A stretch of DNA of 64,000 nucleotides from Actinoplanes subtropicus (GTDB taxonomy: Bacteria > Actinomycetota > Actinomycetes > Mycobacteriales > Micromonosporaceae): positions 14,472 to 78,471 of the forward strand of contig NZ_JOJL01000056.1 of the NCBI RefSeq assembly GCF_000721705.1. Direction: 5' to 3'. The translations under genes and the position numbers were made by a program. The notes below the pieces were generated by a model. It worked only from the letters and a program-made list of their open reading frames with translations. It was not told the DNA's origin and made no database searches. The first letter of the stretch is position 1; the number at the start of each line of letters is the position of its first letter. Below are positions 18,131 to 25,164 of the stretch, piece by piece.

Positions 18131-18517
18131 CAACGCCCGTCTCATCCGCCGCAGATCCCGCGCACACTGCCGCGGCATCGCCGCCCGCAGCCACCAGAGC
18201 AGAAGGTCGGTGGGATTCGGCGAACTACGCTCCCGAGCGGCCACCGAAACGGCCCAAACGTACTGAAATGCGAGGGCGTGGCGCGCGCCGTCGATCGCGA
18301 ACGAGAGCCGGAACCAATCGCCGGCCTCGGGCGGCAACAGGAAAACCTGGTCGCGCCGACGGTGTTCGCTCAGACTCCGTGCCAGGGCCGGCAAGGTGAG
18401 GTCGCCCGGCGGCGTGGCGACGGTCCAGTAGATGCGGCCGCTCAGCGACAGATTGGCGGCGCTCTCAATGATGCCCAGGCAGCAGGGCGAAGAGATTTGC
18501 CGTGAGCGCATCGTCAC
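18092..18517 (-). CDS. Hypothetical protein, last gene of TS-like operon
   Basis: A 141-residue protein whose ATG overlaps the stop of the upstream gene (ATGA, 18514-18517). Visible parts are SGRIYWTVATPPGDLTLPALARSLSEHRR and an aromatic segment (DLLLWWLRAAMPRQCA) near the basic C-terminus. No catalytic motif was recognised. Tight coupling to the thymidylate-synthase-like gene suggests membership of the same complex or pathway. The 39-base overlap with the opposite-strand HisG-like gene is unusual. Confidence 0.55.
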   Translation of the reverse strand: MTMRSRQISSPCCLGIIESAANLSLSGRIYWTVATPPGDLTLPALARSLSEHRRRDQVFLLPPEAGDWFRLSFAIDGARHALAFQYVWAVSVAARERSSPNPTDLLLWWLRAAMPRQCARDLRRMRRALSAVDRRFSWHGQ

Positions 18518-19470
18518 CGCGGCGGCGGGAGGGCCTGCTGCCCAAGCCGACGTTCCAGGTGCAGCAGCATCAGGTAGGGCTGAGCCTCCTTTACCCGCCT
18601 GCGCCAGGTGAACGCATTCAGGGCGTACTTCACCAGGACGCTCGGCGGCATCACCATGCCGAGCACGTCGAACGCGACGTCGGCGGCGAGCGCACCGGTC
18701 TCCGAGCGCAGGTTCATCCGGGTGGTGGTCTCGCGGTACCGGTTGACGATCTCCTGCGCCGCCGCCTCGGGCGTGATGAGCGGGTCCATGCCTTGGGATA
18801 CTGCGAGAAGGGAATCGTCCAGCAGCCGACGGAACCCGGCGTTGTGCCGGCGGGCGACAGCAATCTCGTCAGGGGTGAGCATGCTCAGAGGGCCCAGCCG
18901 CAGCCGACCGACGACCTCCTGCGCCACTGCCTCGCGGAACGTGGCCGGGCGGTCAGCTCCACTGGGCTGGAGCAGAATGCTACGGGTGGCAGGGTTCCCG
19001 AGTAGGCCGTCCTGGCCGAGCTCAGCGGAGATGACCAGGGAGCTCAGTTGGTTGCGCAGGCTGACGACCTCGGCGACGCCCTGGCGCAGCAGGCGGCCGG
19101 GATGGCGGCGGTAAGCCTCTTCCCTGCTCACCCGCAGCATGTCGTTCATCTCCGAAAGCCGCTCGGCAAGTCCCGCCGCTTCGACGACGACGTCGGCGGT
19201 GCGGCGGTCGGAACCCGGCAAGAACGGGGCGCGCACCCTGCCCGCGTCATCGACCTCGTACTCGTGCGCCCAGAGGGAGATGAGCTTCTGTTCGTGCAGG
19301 TCGGTTAGCCGCCGGTCGATCTGCCGGGCTCGGGGCTTGTCCAGGCCGGCGACTTTGTACGAGGCCCGCACGGCGACCGCGTCAGCGAAGAACACCACCG
19401 ACTGCAGCACCCGGTCGATTGTCTTGAGGTCGACCGTACCGCTATCCAACAGGGTGAGCACCCGGCTCAT
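18514..19470 (-). CDS. Hypothetical helical protein in TS-like operon
   Basis: A 318-residue, mostly helical protein. The N-terminal 100 residues could form a winged-helix-like unit (LDKPRARQIDRRLTDLHEQKLISLW). The rest has leucine-rich helices (LSMLTPDEIAVARRHNAGFRRLL, VAFDVLGMVMPPSVLVKY) and no recognised active site. Its start overlaps the stop of the thymidylate-synthase-like gene (ATGA), so it is coexpressed. I cannot assign a family; an adaptor, regulator or scaffold is possible. Confidence 0.6.
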   Translation of the reverse strand: MSRVLTLLDSGTVDLKTIDRVLQSVVFFADAVAVRASYKVAGLDKPRARQIDRRLTDLHEQKLISLWAHEYEVDDAGRVRAPFLPGSDRRTADVVVEAAGLAERLSEMNDMLRVSREEAYRRHPGRLLRQGVAEVVSLRNQLSSLVISAELGQDGLLGNPATRSILLQPSGADRPATFREAVAQEVVGRLRLGPLSMLTPDEIAVARRHNAGFRRLLDDSLLAVSQGMDPLITPEAAAQEIVNRYRETTTRMNLRSETGALAADVAFDVLGMVMPPSVLVKYALNAFTWRRRVKEAQPYLMLLHLERRLGQQALPPPR

Positions 19471-20093
19471 CGGGGCCCCCGCATCGGCAACAGGAAGTCA
19501 ATCTCGTAGAGATGGGCGCTCCAGCAATGCAGCTGCAGGCGCGCGTCCGTTAGGCCCAAGTCCAGCGCCATGTCAGTCGCCACACGCGCGAAGGCCAGCA
19601 GCTCCGGCACCAGGCCGAGCATCACGTCCACGCTGCGAACAGTGAGGAACAGCCAAAGTACGTCATCAATGACGCGGAAACACCCGCCGACGGGCGAGAC
19701 CGGGAACTCGGCGCCCAGGTCGTCGCCGACATCCCAGAGGTCGAACACCGCGCCGCGCGTGCTTTCCTCGGCCCGGAGCAGGCTGCGGATCTCGTCGAGC
19801 TGATCCCGGTCCGTGCCACCGGCCGTACTCCTGCGTCGCAGCCGCCGGTCCAGCAGGGAGTCGACTCTTCCCTCGCCGAAGAGGCGACTGGCGTAGTCGG
19901 TGATGAGCTCTGGAAACGCGAAATCGGCGGGCGGTCGCCGGTCATGCGGATCGAGCACGACGATACTGAGACCGGGTAAGTCGAAGGAAATGCCGTGCCG
20001 GGTCGAAATGCGGGTGGCCTGCTCGCCACGGCAGGCGGCCACGATCTGCGGCCAGCCGGTGGCCACGTTCTCCATGACGATCTCCACTGTCAC
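19467..20093 (-). CDS. Thymidylate-synthase-like protein lacking the catalytic Cys
   Basis: A 208-residue protein from GTG 20093, which overlaps the upstream stop (GTGA). The core matches thymidylate synthase: STRGAVFDLWDVGDD (TS: SRRIIVSAWNVG), EFPVSPVGGCFRV (TS: ALAPCHAFFQF), LTVRSVDVMLGLV (TS: YQRSCDVFLGLP) and SAHLYEID (TS: DTHLYSNH). The nucleotide-binding Arg-Ser-x-Asp and His-x-Tyr are kept. The catalytic Cys position is Val, although a Cys lies three residues later. The Asn that selects uracil appears to be Glu; dCMP hydroxymethylases have Asp there. It may bind a cytosine nucleotide or act as a non-catalytic sensor. Confidence 0.6.
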   Translation of the reverse strand: MTVEIVMENVATGWPQIVAACRGEQATRISTRHGISFDLPGLSIVVLDPHDRRPPADFAFPELITDYASRLFGEGRVDSLLDRRLRRRSTAGGTDRDQLDEIRSLLRAEESTRGAVFDLWDVGDDLGAEFPVSPVGGCFRVIDDVLWLFLTVRSVDVMLGLVPELLAFARVATDMALDLGLTDARLQLHCWSAHLYEIDFLLPMRGPR

Positions 20094-20662
20094 CCCTCCG
20101 CCGCCCGGGCCAGCAGGAACTTGTTGGACTGGTAGAAGCTCTCCACCGAGCCCGGCAACCACCAGCCGGTCAGCTCAGGCCGGACGAGCAGGTCCGGCCG
20201 GTGGAACGGCAGCCGGTGCGGGCTGAGCTGCGACCGCAGCCATTCGGGATCGGGATCCTTGTCCACCCCGCCGAGCCGGACGAGTTGGTCACCGTGGAAC
20301 CACGTACCGAGGCGCACCAGGCAGCGCCGGATCGCGATGTCCTCGAGATGGTGACCGGGCGCATCCTGTCGCCGATAGTCGAGTCCCGCTGCAGTGTCGG
20401 ACGGGTCGTGCACGTAGATGTCGCGTGCGGTGCTCACCAGCGCTTCGCGCGTCTCCGCGCTGCCATACAGGAGACGGAAGTAGGCATCTTCGTACAGGCT
20501 GAGCGACGCATTGCCGTCATGATATTGACCGGCGATGAGCCAGGCCAGACGCCACGATCCCGGCCCGTACGTGTCATCCCATTCAGCGACGCGCTGCGGC
20601 CGGCCGCTGCCGAGCCGGCCCGGACGTTCCACGATGCGCCATCCGTCCACGTCGTCCTCCAC
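20090..20662 (-). CDS. Hypothetical protein, first gene of TS-like operon
   Basis: A 190-residue protein opening a four-gene, fully overlapping minus-strand operon. It has several strongly patterned segments: GPGSWRLAWLIAG, YEDAYFRLLY, ARDIYVHDPSDTAAGLDY, HHLEDIAIRRCLVRLGTWFHGDQLV and PGSVESFYQSNKFLL. The conserved-looking His, Asp, Arg, Trp and Asn residues suggest an enzyme, but I cannot name the family. It is divergent from the Nudix gene across 125 bases that must hold the promoters. Confidence 0.55.
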   Translation of the reverse strand: MEDDVDGWRIVERPGRLGSGRPQRVAEWDDTYGPGSWRLAWLIAGQYHDGNASLSLYEDAYFRLLYGSAETREALVSTARDIYVHDPSDTAAGLDYRRQDAPGHHLEDIAIRRCLVRLGTWFHGDQLVRLGGVDKDPDPEWLRSQLSPHRLPFHRPDLLVRPELTGWWLPGSVESFYQSNKFLLARAAEG

Positions 20663-20787
20663 AGCGCGGCGGCGTGAAGCTTCACGATAGCGACAATCAT
20701 CGAACTTCGCGCTTGCGAACCGTCTCCGGCGCGCCCTCGACGGCGTGATTGCCCAGTTCTCGCGGCCGCAGTGCTGACCATGACCGG

Positions 20788-21207
20788 GTGCGAGACACGA
20801 GCGTGGCGGTGGTGGTCGTCCGCGACCGGGCGGGGTGGTACTTCATCAACCGCCGCACCCCCTGGCGGACCCGTTACCCCGGGCGGTTCGGCATCGGTGC
20901 AGGCGGGAAAGTCAACGACGCGGAGACCGCCGAGGCCGCCGCCAGGCGAGAGCTGCGGGAGGAGACGGGGCTCGACGGCCGCCCCAGCCCGATTCTCGCT
21001 TTCCTCTACGACGACGGGACGGTCCGGCACACCGTCCATCTGTTTGACATCGTCATCGACCGCGTGCCCATCCCGAACTGCGCGGCAGAATGGAGCGCTT
21101 CCGGCTGGGTGCCGCCCAGCGTCGTCGACCGCCTGCATCGCGCCGGTCTCCTCAGCCCCGATACCGCCGCCCTGTGGGACCGCTACCGGGACGTACAGCC
21201 GGTCTAA
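20788..21207 (+). CDS. Nudix hydrolase
   Basis: About 139 residues with a complete Nudix box, GGKVNDAETAEAAARRELREETGL, matching G-x5-E-x7-R-E-U-x-E-E-x-G-U. The sequence before it (INRRTPWRTRYPGRFGIG) resembles the IPP-isomerase/NUDT subgroup. I used the GTG at 20788; a TTG at 20749 is also open. It is divergent from the TS-like operon and probably hydrolyses a nucleoside diphosphate derivative linked to that pathway, for example cleaning or activating a modified nucleotide. Confidence 0.7.
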   Translation: MRDTSVAVVVVRDRAGWYFINRRTPWRTRYPGRFGIGAGGKVNDAETAEAAARRELREETGLDGRPSPILAFLYDDGTVRHTVHLFDIVIDRVPIPNCAAEWSASGWVPPSVVDRLHRAGLLSPDTAALWDRYRDVQPV

Positions 21208-21215
21208 GTCGGTCT

Positions 21216-21305
21216 TTACTCGAACCAGAAGTTCCAGATCGAGTTCAGCCGGTAGTAACCCTTGACCGGCTTGCCGCCGCGTTCGTGCGGCTTGACGAAC
21301 GGCAT
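21216..21305 (-). CDS. Small 29-residue protein
   Basis: The ATG at 21305 is preceded by GGAGGAG with a six-base gap, one of the best ribosome sites in the window. The peptide has a basic first half (MPFVKPHERGGKPVKGYYR) and an aromatic end (LNSIWNFWFE). It stops at TAA 21216, nine bases past the convergent Nudix gene. The strong ribosome site and non-random composition support translation. Function unknown. Confidence 0.5.
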   Translation of the reverse strand: MPFVKPHERGGKPVKGYYRLNSIWNFWFE

Positions 21306-21319
21306 GACTCACTCCTCCG

Positions 21320-21530
21320 CGCGAAGATCACTGCGATCGGGAGGCCCGCGCCGCCCCCGGCATCTGATCGAGGTCCCTGCGGACACCACCTCATCCACGA
21401 GCACGAGGCCACCCTGGGCGTGCTCGGCCAGGCCTTCGCCGCCGCACCGGAGACGATCCGGTTCAACACGTTCGCCCGCCAGATGGCCAATGAACCGCCG
21501 GCCACCCAAACCCCGCACCACTGCCGATGA
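21320..21530 (+). pseudogene. C-terminal fragment, probable site-specific recombinase
   Basis: The frame ending at 21530 has HHLIHEHEATLGVLGQAFAAAPETIRFNTFARQMA and no start. It overlaps a small coiled-coil gene, an arrangement seen in actinobacterial tyrosine-recombinase transposons where the recombinase is followed by a short accessory protein. The recombinase identity is an inference from context. Confidence 0.3.
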
Positions 21531-21720
21531 CCTGCAAGACAAGCATGACGAACTGCGGGAGCACTGCGCCGGCCTCGAGGCCCTCCTCCAGACCTATGCC
21601 AACGTGATCATCGAACTCGTGCGCGAAAACGAGGCTCTGCGCGCAGCGCCCGGCCGAGAGAACGTCACGCCCTTCAGACGCCCAACTGCTGGACCCGACG
21701 TCGAGAGCCGGTCACGATGA
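21491..21720 (+). CDS. Small coiled-coil protein, transposon accessory type
   Basis: About 76 residues from ATG 21491. It has a basic start (MNRRPPKPRTT), then a coiled coil (LQDKHDELREHCAGLEALL and IIELVRENEALRAAPG), then a disordered tail. The size and helical heptads fit the short last gene of tyrosine-recombinase transposon operons. It could be a leftover of such an element. Confidence 0.4.
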
Positions 21721-21869
21721 GGTGATGGGCGAGGTGAGTCCCCGGTGGGTGAAGCGGCTGGACGGCGCCGCCGCAGCGCAGCAGCAGGATAGGCAGCTGG
21801 TTGTCGTCGAGCTCCCATACCTGGTTGCGCGGTGTCCACGGCGGTTGCAGGTCCACGTCGCTGCCCGGC

Positions 21870-22092
21870 CGACCGGCCTCGCCGACCGCACTACCGCCGG
21901 CCTGGAAGCCACCGCCTCGCGCCACGCCCGCGGCCGCCGAGGCGGCAGGCCCCGCAAAATGACCCCGGAAAAGACCGCCGTCGCCCGGCAGATGTACGCC
22001 TCGCAGACCTTCACCGTCGACCAGATCGCCCGGGACCTGGGCGTACCGCGTGGAACGGGCTACGCCCACCTCGATCAAGGTCGTGCAGCCTG
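21870..22092 (+). pseudogene. Resolvase (serine recombinase) C-terminal remnant
   Basis: The frame encodes the end of a Tn3-type resolvase: DRTTAGLEATASRHARGRRGGRPRK, then a helix-turn-helix (ARQMYASQTFTVDQIARDLGVPRGTGYAHL). The catalytic domain is missing. It ends at TGA just before the next gene starts. It marks a further mobile-element scar. Confidence 0.6.
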
Positions 22093-23301
22093 ATGACAAC
22101 TCAGTCGTCGGCCGACAAGCCTTCAACCAGCGAACGGGAACAGTTCCTGGATTGGCTCTACGAGCACCCGAACGAGGCCCTGTCTCTGTTCTGGCATCGC
22201 CCGATACCGGCTCAGCCTGCTCGGCGTTCGTACCTACCTCCTCCGCGCGAAATCGCGCCTTGGGCCGGGATCTACGCTCCAGACCCGCAGGACTTTTTCC
22301 GGGGGGTACAGCGGAAGCAGCGCAACCCCCTTGAAGTACCAGACCCGGACGAGTGGCTTCGCAAGATCGCGTACGCCGCGGCGGACCCTGGTGACCCATG
22401 GACTTGGCGTTCCACCGGGCGCTTCGAGGCAGACCGAGTCATCTGGAAATACCGCTATATGGAGCTGCAAGATGCGGGTCTGATCATCTACACCGAGGGT
22501 GAGAGCCGCCAAGACCGACAGCCTGAGGGCGGTCCCCGAGGAACACTCACCGATGCCGGAAGGAGAGGTGCCGAGCGACGAGCCGAACAACGTCGGATCC
22601 GTGACCAGGCGCAGCGGGAGTTGCGCCGCCTGACCGCCGCCATGGACGGCCTGCTGCATTGGCTGAGCGAGCAAGACCCCATCGGCGAACGGCGAAGTCA
22701 CGTCGACGGAGTGCTGCACAGCGGGCATGCGATCTTCGAAGACAGGCCCCTTCCTGCGAGCTTGTTTCGCCTCGCTGCAGAACACCTCCAACGGAGAGGG
22801 CTGATACGGCTTTTCCGCGAATACGCCGGTGGTGTCGAAGTGCCGGGTGTTCTGTTCGTACAGATCACCATCAAGGGGCAAGAATGTGTTGTATCCGGAG
22901 GAAGCGTGGCTGACTACCCGAACCAGAGAGATGACCGCTCGATCATCAACAACAACATCGGATCCGTGACCGGGAACGTCTCGCTACAAGGCAAACACGT
23001 CTCTCAGCACTTCACTCTGACGACTGGCCTTGCCGGCGACGAGATCGCTAGCCTGATAAGAGCGATCGTCGAGGCGCTCCCAGTCCTCGGGCTGTCCGAG
23101 GAACAGGCCGCCGCAGTCCGCCGCAACGCCGCCGTCATCGAGGGTGAACTTGAGCGCGGCGAGCCAAACTCGGGACTCGTCGCCACGATGATGAGCCGCA
23201 CGCTGGAGGTTCTGACCGGCGCAACTAGCAGCACGCTTGGGCTGCTCCTGACGGGCTACGCCAAGGAACTCATGAAAAACGTCGGCCTCCCCATCGGCTA
23301 G
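22093..23301 (+). CDS. Hypothetical protein with Asn/Gly-rich assembly-like segment
   Basis: A 402-residue protein. The first 290 residues are charged and helical (LDWLYEHPNEALSLFW; RRIRDQAQRELRRLTAAMDG) with winged-helix-like parts. Around residues 300-320 is an Asn/Gly-rich stretch (SIINNNIGSVTGNVSLQ), reminiscent of RHIM-like or amyloid signalling motifs of bacterial immune adaptors. The final 80 residues are hydrophobic helices (GATSSTLGLLLTGYAKELM) that could insert in a membrane. The arrangement suggests a self-assembling effector, but this is inference. It is a single gene between recombinase remnants and the kinase module. Confidence 0.5.
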   Translation: MTTQSSADKPSTSEREQFLDWLYEHPNEALSLFWHRPIPAQPARRSYLPPPREIAPWAGIYAPDPQDFFRGVQRKQRNPLEVPDPDEWLRKIAYAAADPGDPWTWRSTGRFEADRVIWKYRYMELQDAGLIIYTEGESRQDRQPEGGPRGTLTDAGRRGAERRAEQRRIRDQAQRELRRLTAAMDGLLHWLSEQDPIGERRSHVDGVLHSGHAIFEDRPLPASLFRLAAEHLQRRGLIRLFREYAGGVEVPGVLFVQITIKGQECVVSGGSVADYPNQRDDRSIINNNIGSVTGNVSLQGKHVSQHFTLTTGLAGDEIASLIRAIVEALPVLGLSEEQAAAVRRNAAVIEGELERGEPNSGLVATMMSRTLEVLTGATSSTLGLLLTGYAKELMKNVGLPIG

Positions 23302-23324
23302 CCGGCAGCTCCTTGGACATTTGA

Positions 23325-23424
23325 TCGGCACCTGCACGAACAGCTAATTGCCGGACTCCGAGATCAACAAGTTCAGACCGACGAGAGAACCGTGAGGTGG
23401 AGTGAGACGCGCAACCTGAGCTGA
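23325..23424 (+). pseudogene. C-terminal gene fragment, copy 1 of duplicated segment
   Basis: The frame reads FDRHLHEQLIAGLRDQQ and ends TDERTVRWSETRNLS then TGA at 23424. The last 63 bases (23362-23424) recur at 28067-28129 with about 80 percent identity and the same protein ending. There is no start, so it is a leftover gene end. The family is not recognised. Confidence 0.45.
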
Positions 23425-23555
23425 TCACTGCGCCGCGTCGCTGGCCCACGTATCCGCTTGGAAAGCGTGTTGGGGACCCCCTCTGGGCCGGGCGAATCGC
23501 GGGAGATGAAACGAGCCCCAGGCCGCGCGGTCTCCCGGAGTACTGAGGACCTTTG

Positions 23556-24941
23556 CTAGCGCTCAAGTTCCTCAATCCACCGTTCGACATCAGTGGACAG
23601 ATGCTCACGCATCGCCGTTACGAGGTTGTCCATCGCCGATGCTTCACTTGGCCCTCCAGCGATAAATTGTTCCCGCTCGCTCCAGATGCTCATTCTACGA
23701 CCACCGGGAAAAACGAGAGCGGCGCCGACAAGCATGACAGTCTCCGGATCAACGCGGGGCATAGAAGACACTGCGATCCATAGCTTGAGACCGACTGCAT
23801 CCTCATGCGCCTGTAAAAGCATTCCTGCTGATCGCGATACAGGCGGATCCTCTCCTCCCATCTGAGTGGTTGCGACTATATCGAGCTCCTCGATCATATG
23901 TTCGGTAGCGTCGGTACTAAAGGGATACGGTGAGTGGTAGGCGTGACCTCGAAATACCGCCATCCCACTATCGACACATGCGTCGGCGATAGTGGTGGCC
24001 CGGTCGGACAACTCAGAGAAGAGACGGTCGACGGTTTCCCGCCGCAGCTTCGTTCGATCGGCAGCCGCTCGCTCGTGCGCTACTGCGTTGTTAGCCCGAC
24101 GCGCGAGGATTGCCAGGTCTAGTTTGACCTCTGACTTGGCAGACGCTGGCGCGAGCCAGTCGTCCAATTCGGTGACGACACGAGACATCAATGGCCGACG
24201 GCCTGGGTCGTGCTGGGTCATCGACTCAAGAAGTGGTTCCAGGGTTCTGAGTCGGCGCTCAGTCCGGTACGCCGTCAAGCCCATAGCTTCTATTTCGAGC
24301 CGATGTTCACCGGGCAGGGGAAAAGCTTGGCCGGTGAGCAAGACCCAGATTGTCTTAGCCAGTGAGTAGACATCGGCGGGGGCACCGTCAGCGCCAGCAG
24401 GATTCAAGATCATCTCGGGAGCTATATAGTGACGCGGCCCGACGTTCTGTGCACCGTCTGTCAATGGATCGACACCTGGAGCGTCCACTAAGCCAAAGTC
24501 GCCGATCGCCCATGAATCTCGATACCTATACAGGTTGGCCGGCTTGATGTCGCGATGACTGACGCCGCGACCATGCAGAATATTCAGGGTTCTGGCGAAG
24601 GCCAGAACTGCCGACACAACCACTTCTGTTGACGCCTCATGGCCGAGGGCCCCGAGCAACGGCTCAGCGATCGGCATCGCCAGCCAAGCTGGATCCTGTC
24701 GGGTGGGTTCCTCCGGAAGATGAGCGTCGAGCAGCGGCAAGACCCCCTGCACGTCATTCGCTTGGCGGAGCTGGTCGACCTCGCGGCGGAATCGCCCGTA
24801 CGGTTCAGGTTTGTGGCTTCTGAGGACTTTGACTGCCACTTCACCAGTCGAGCTTGCGGAACGCCAGACGTCAGCATTTCCGCCGCCCCCGAGGCGGCTC
24901 AGGAGTCGATATTGTCCGAGAGTCCTTCCCTCATCGGCCAT
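23556..24941 (-). CDS. Serine/threonine protein kinase with C-terminal domain
   Basis: About 461 residues. The kinase domain is complete: glycine loop LGGGGNADVW, lysine in VAVKVL, catalytic HRDIKPANL, DFG (IGDFGLVD) and APE (YIAPEM). The region after residue 275 is soluble, starts with a helical linker (LAILARRANNAVAHERAAADR) and contains an unknown alpha/beta sensor or binding domain (GMAVFRGHAY; LKLWIAVSSM). No transmembrane helix is present, unlike PknB-type kinases. The base composition is less GC-rich than the surroundings, suggesting separate origin. It lies between two copies of a 63-bp repeat together with the STAND gene, so a defence or signalling role is possible. Confidence 0.7.
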   Translation of the reverse strand: MADEGRTLGQYRLLSRLGGGGNADVWRSASSTGEVAVKVLRSHKPEPYGRFRREVDQLRQANDVQGVLPLLDAHLPEEPTRQDPAWLAMPIAEPLLGALGHEASTEVVVSAVLAFARTLNILHGRGVSHRDIKPANLYRYRDSWAIGDFGLVDAPGVDPLTDGAQNVGPRHYIAPEMILNPAGADGAPADVYSLAKTIWVLLTGQAFPLPGEHRLEIEAMGLTAYRTERRLRTLEPLLESMTQHDPGRRPLMSRVVTELDDWLAPASAKSEVKLDLAILARRANNAVAHERAAADRTKLRRETVDRLFSELSDRATTIADACVDSGMAVFRGHAYHSPYPFSTDATEHMIEELDIVATTQMGGEDPPVSRSAGMLLQAHEDAVGLKLWIAVSSMPRVDPETVMLVGAALVFPGGRRMSIWSEREQFIAGGPSEASAMDNLVTAMREHLSTDVERWIEELER

Positions 24942-25097
24942 TCTTGCCACTCACAGCCTAATCGTGGTCGTCGTCGAGCCCCGATTCGCCCGATCCGCTG
25001 TCCACACGCTACATCTTGGGCGAGGCGCCCAAGCCTCCGGCCGCTCGCAGAGGGCGGCTTACCGGGTGCCTACCGAAGAGGCGTTGCGATAATCGCT

Positions 25098-25118
25098 CTC
25101 CCCTGCTCTGAGCAGGGC
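25098..25118 (-). terminator. Hairpin between STAND/TPR gene and kinase gene
   Basis: CCCTGCTC and GAGCAGGG form an eight-base stem with one base between. It lies about 50 bases past the last TPR codons and before the kinase gene on the same strand. A termination role fits the position; no T run follows. Confidence 0.35.
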
Positions 25119-25164
25119 GGAGGTGCCCAGTTAGCGTCGCCCTCCGGAGGTGGCAGCGTCGAGG

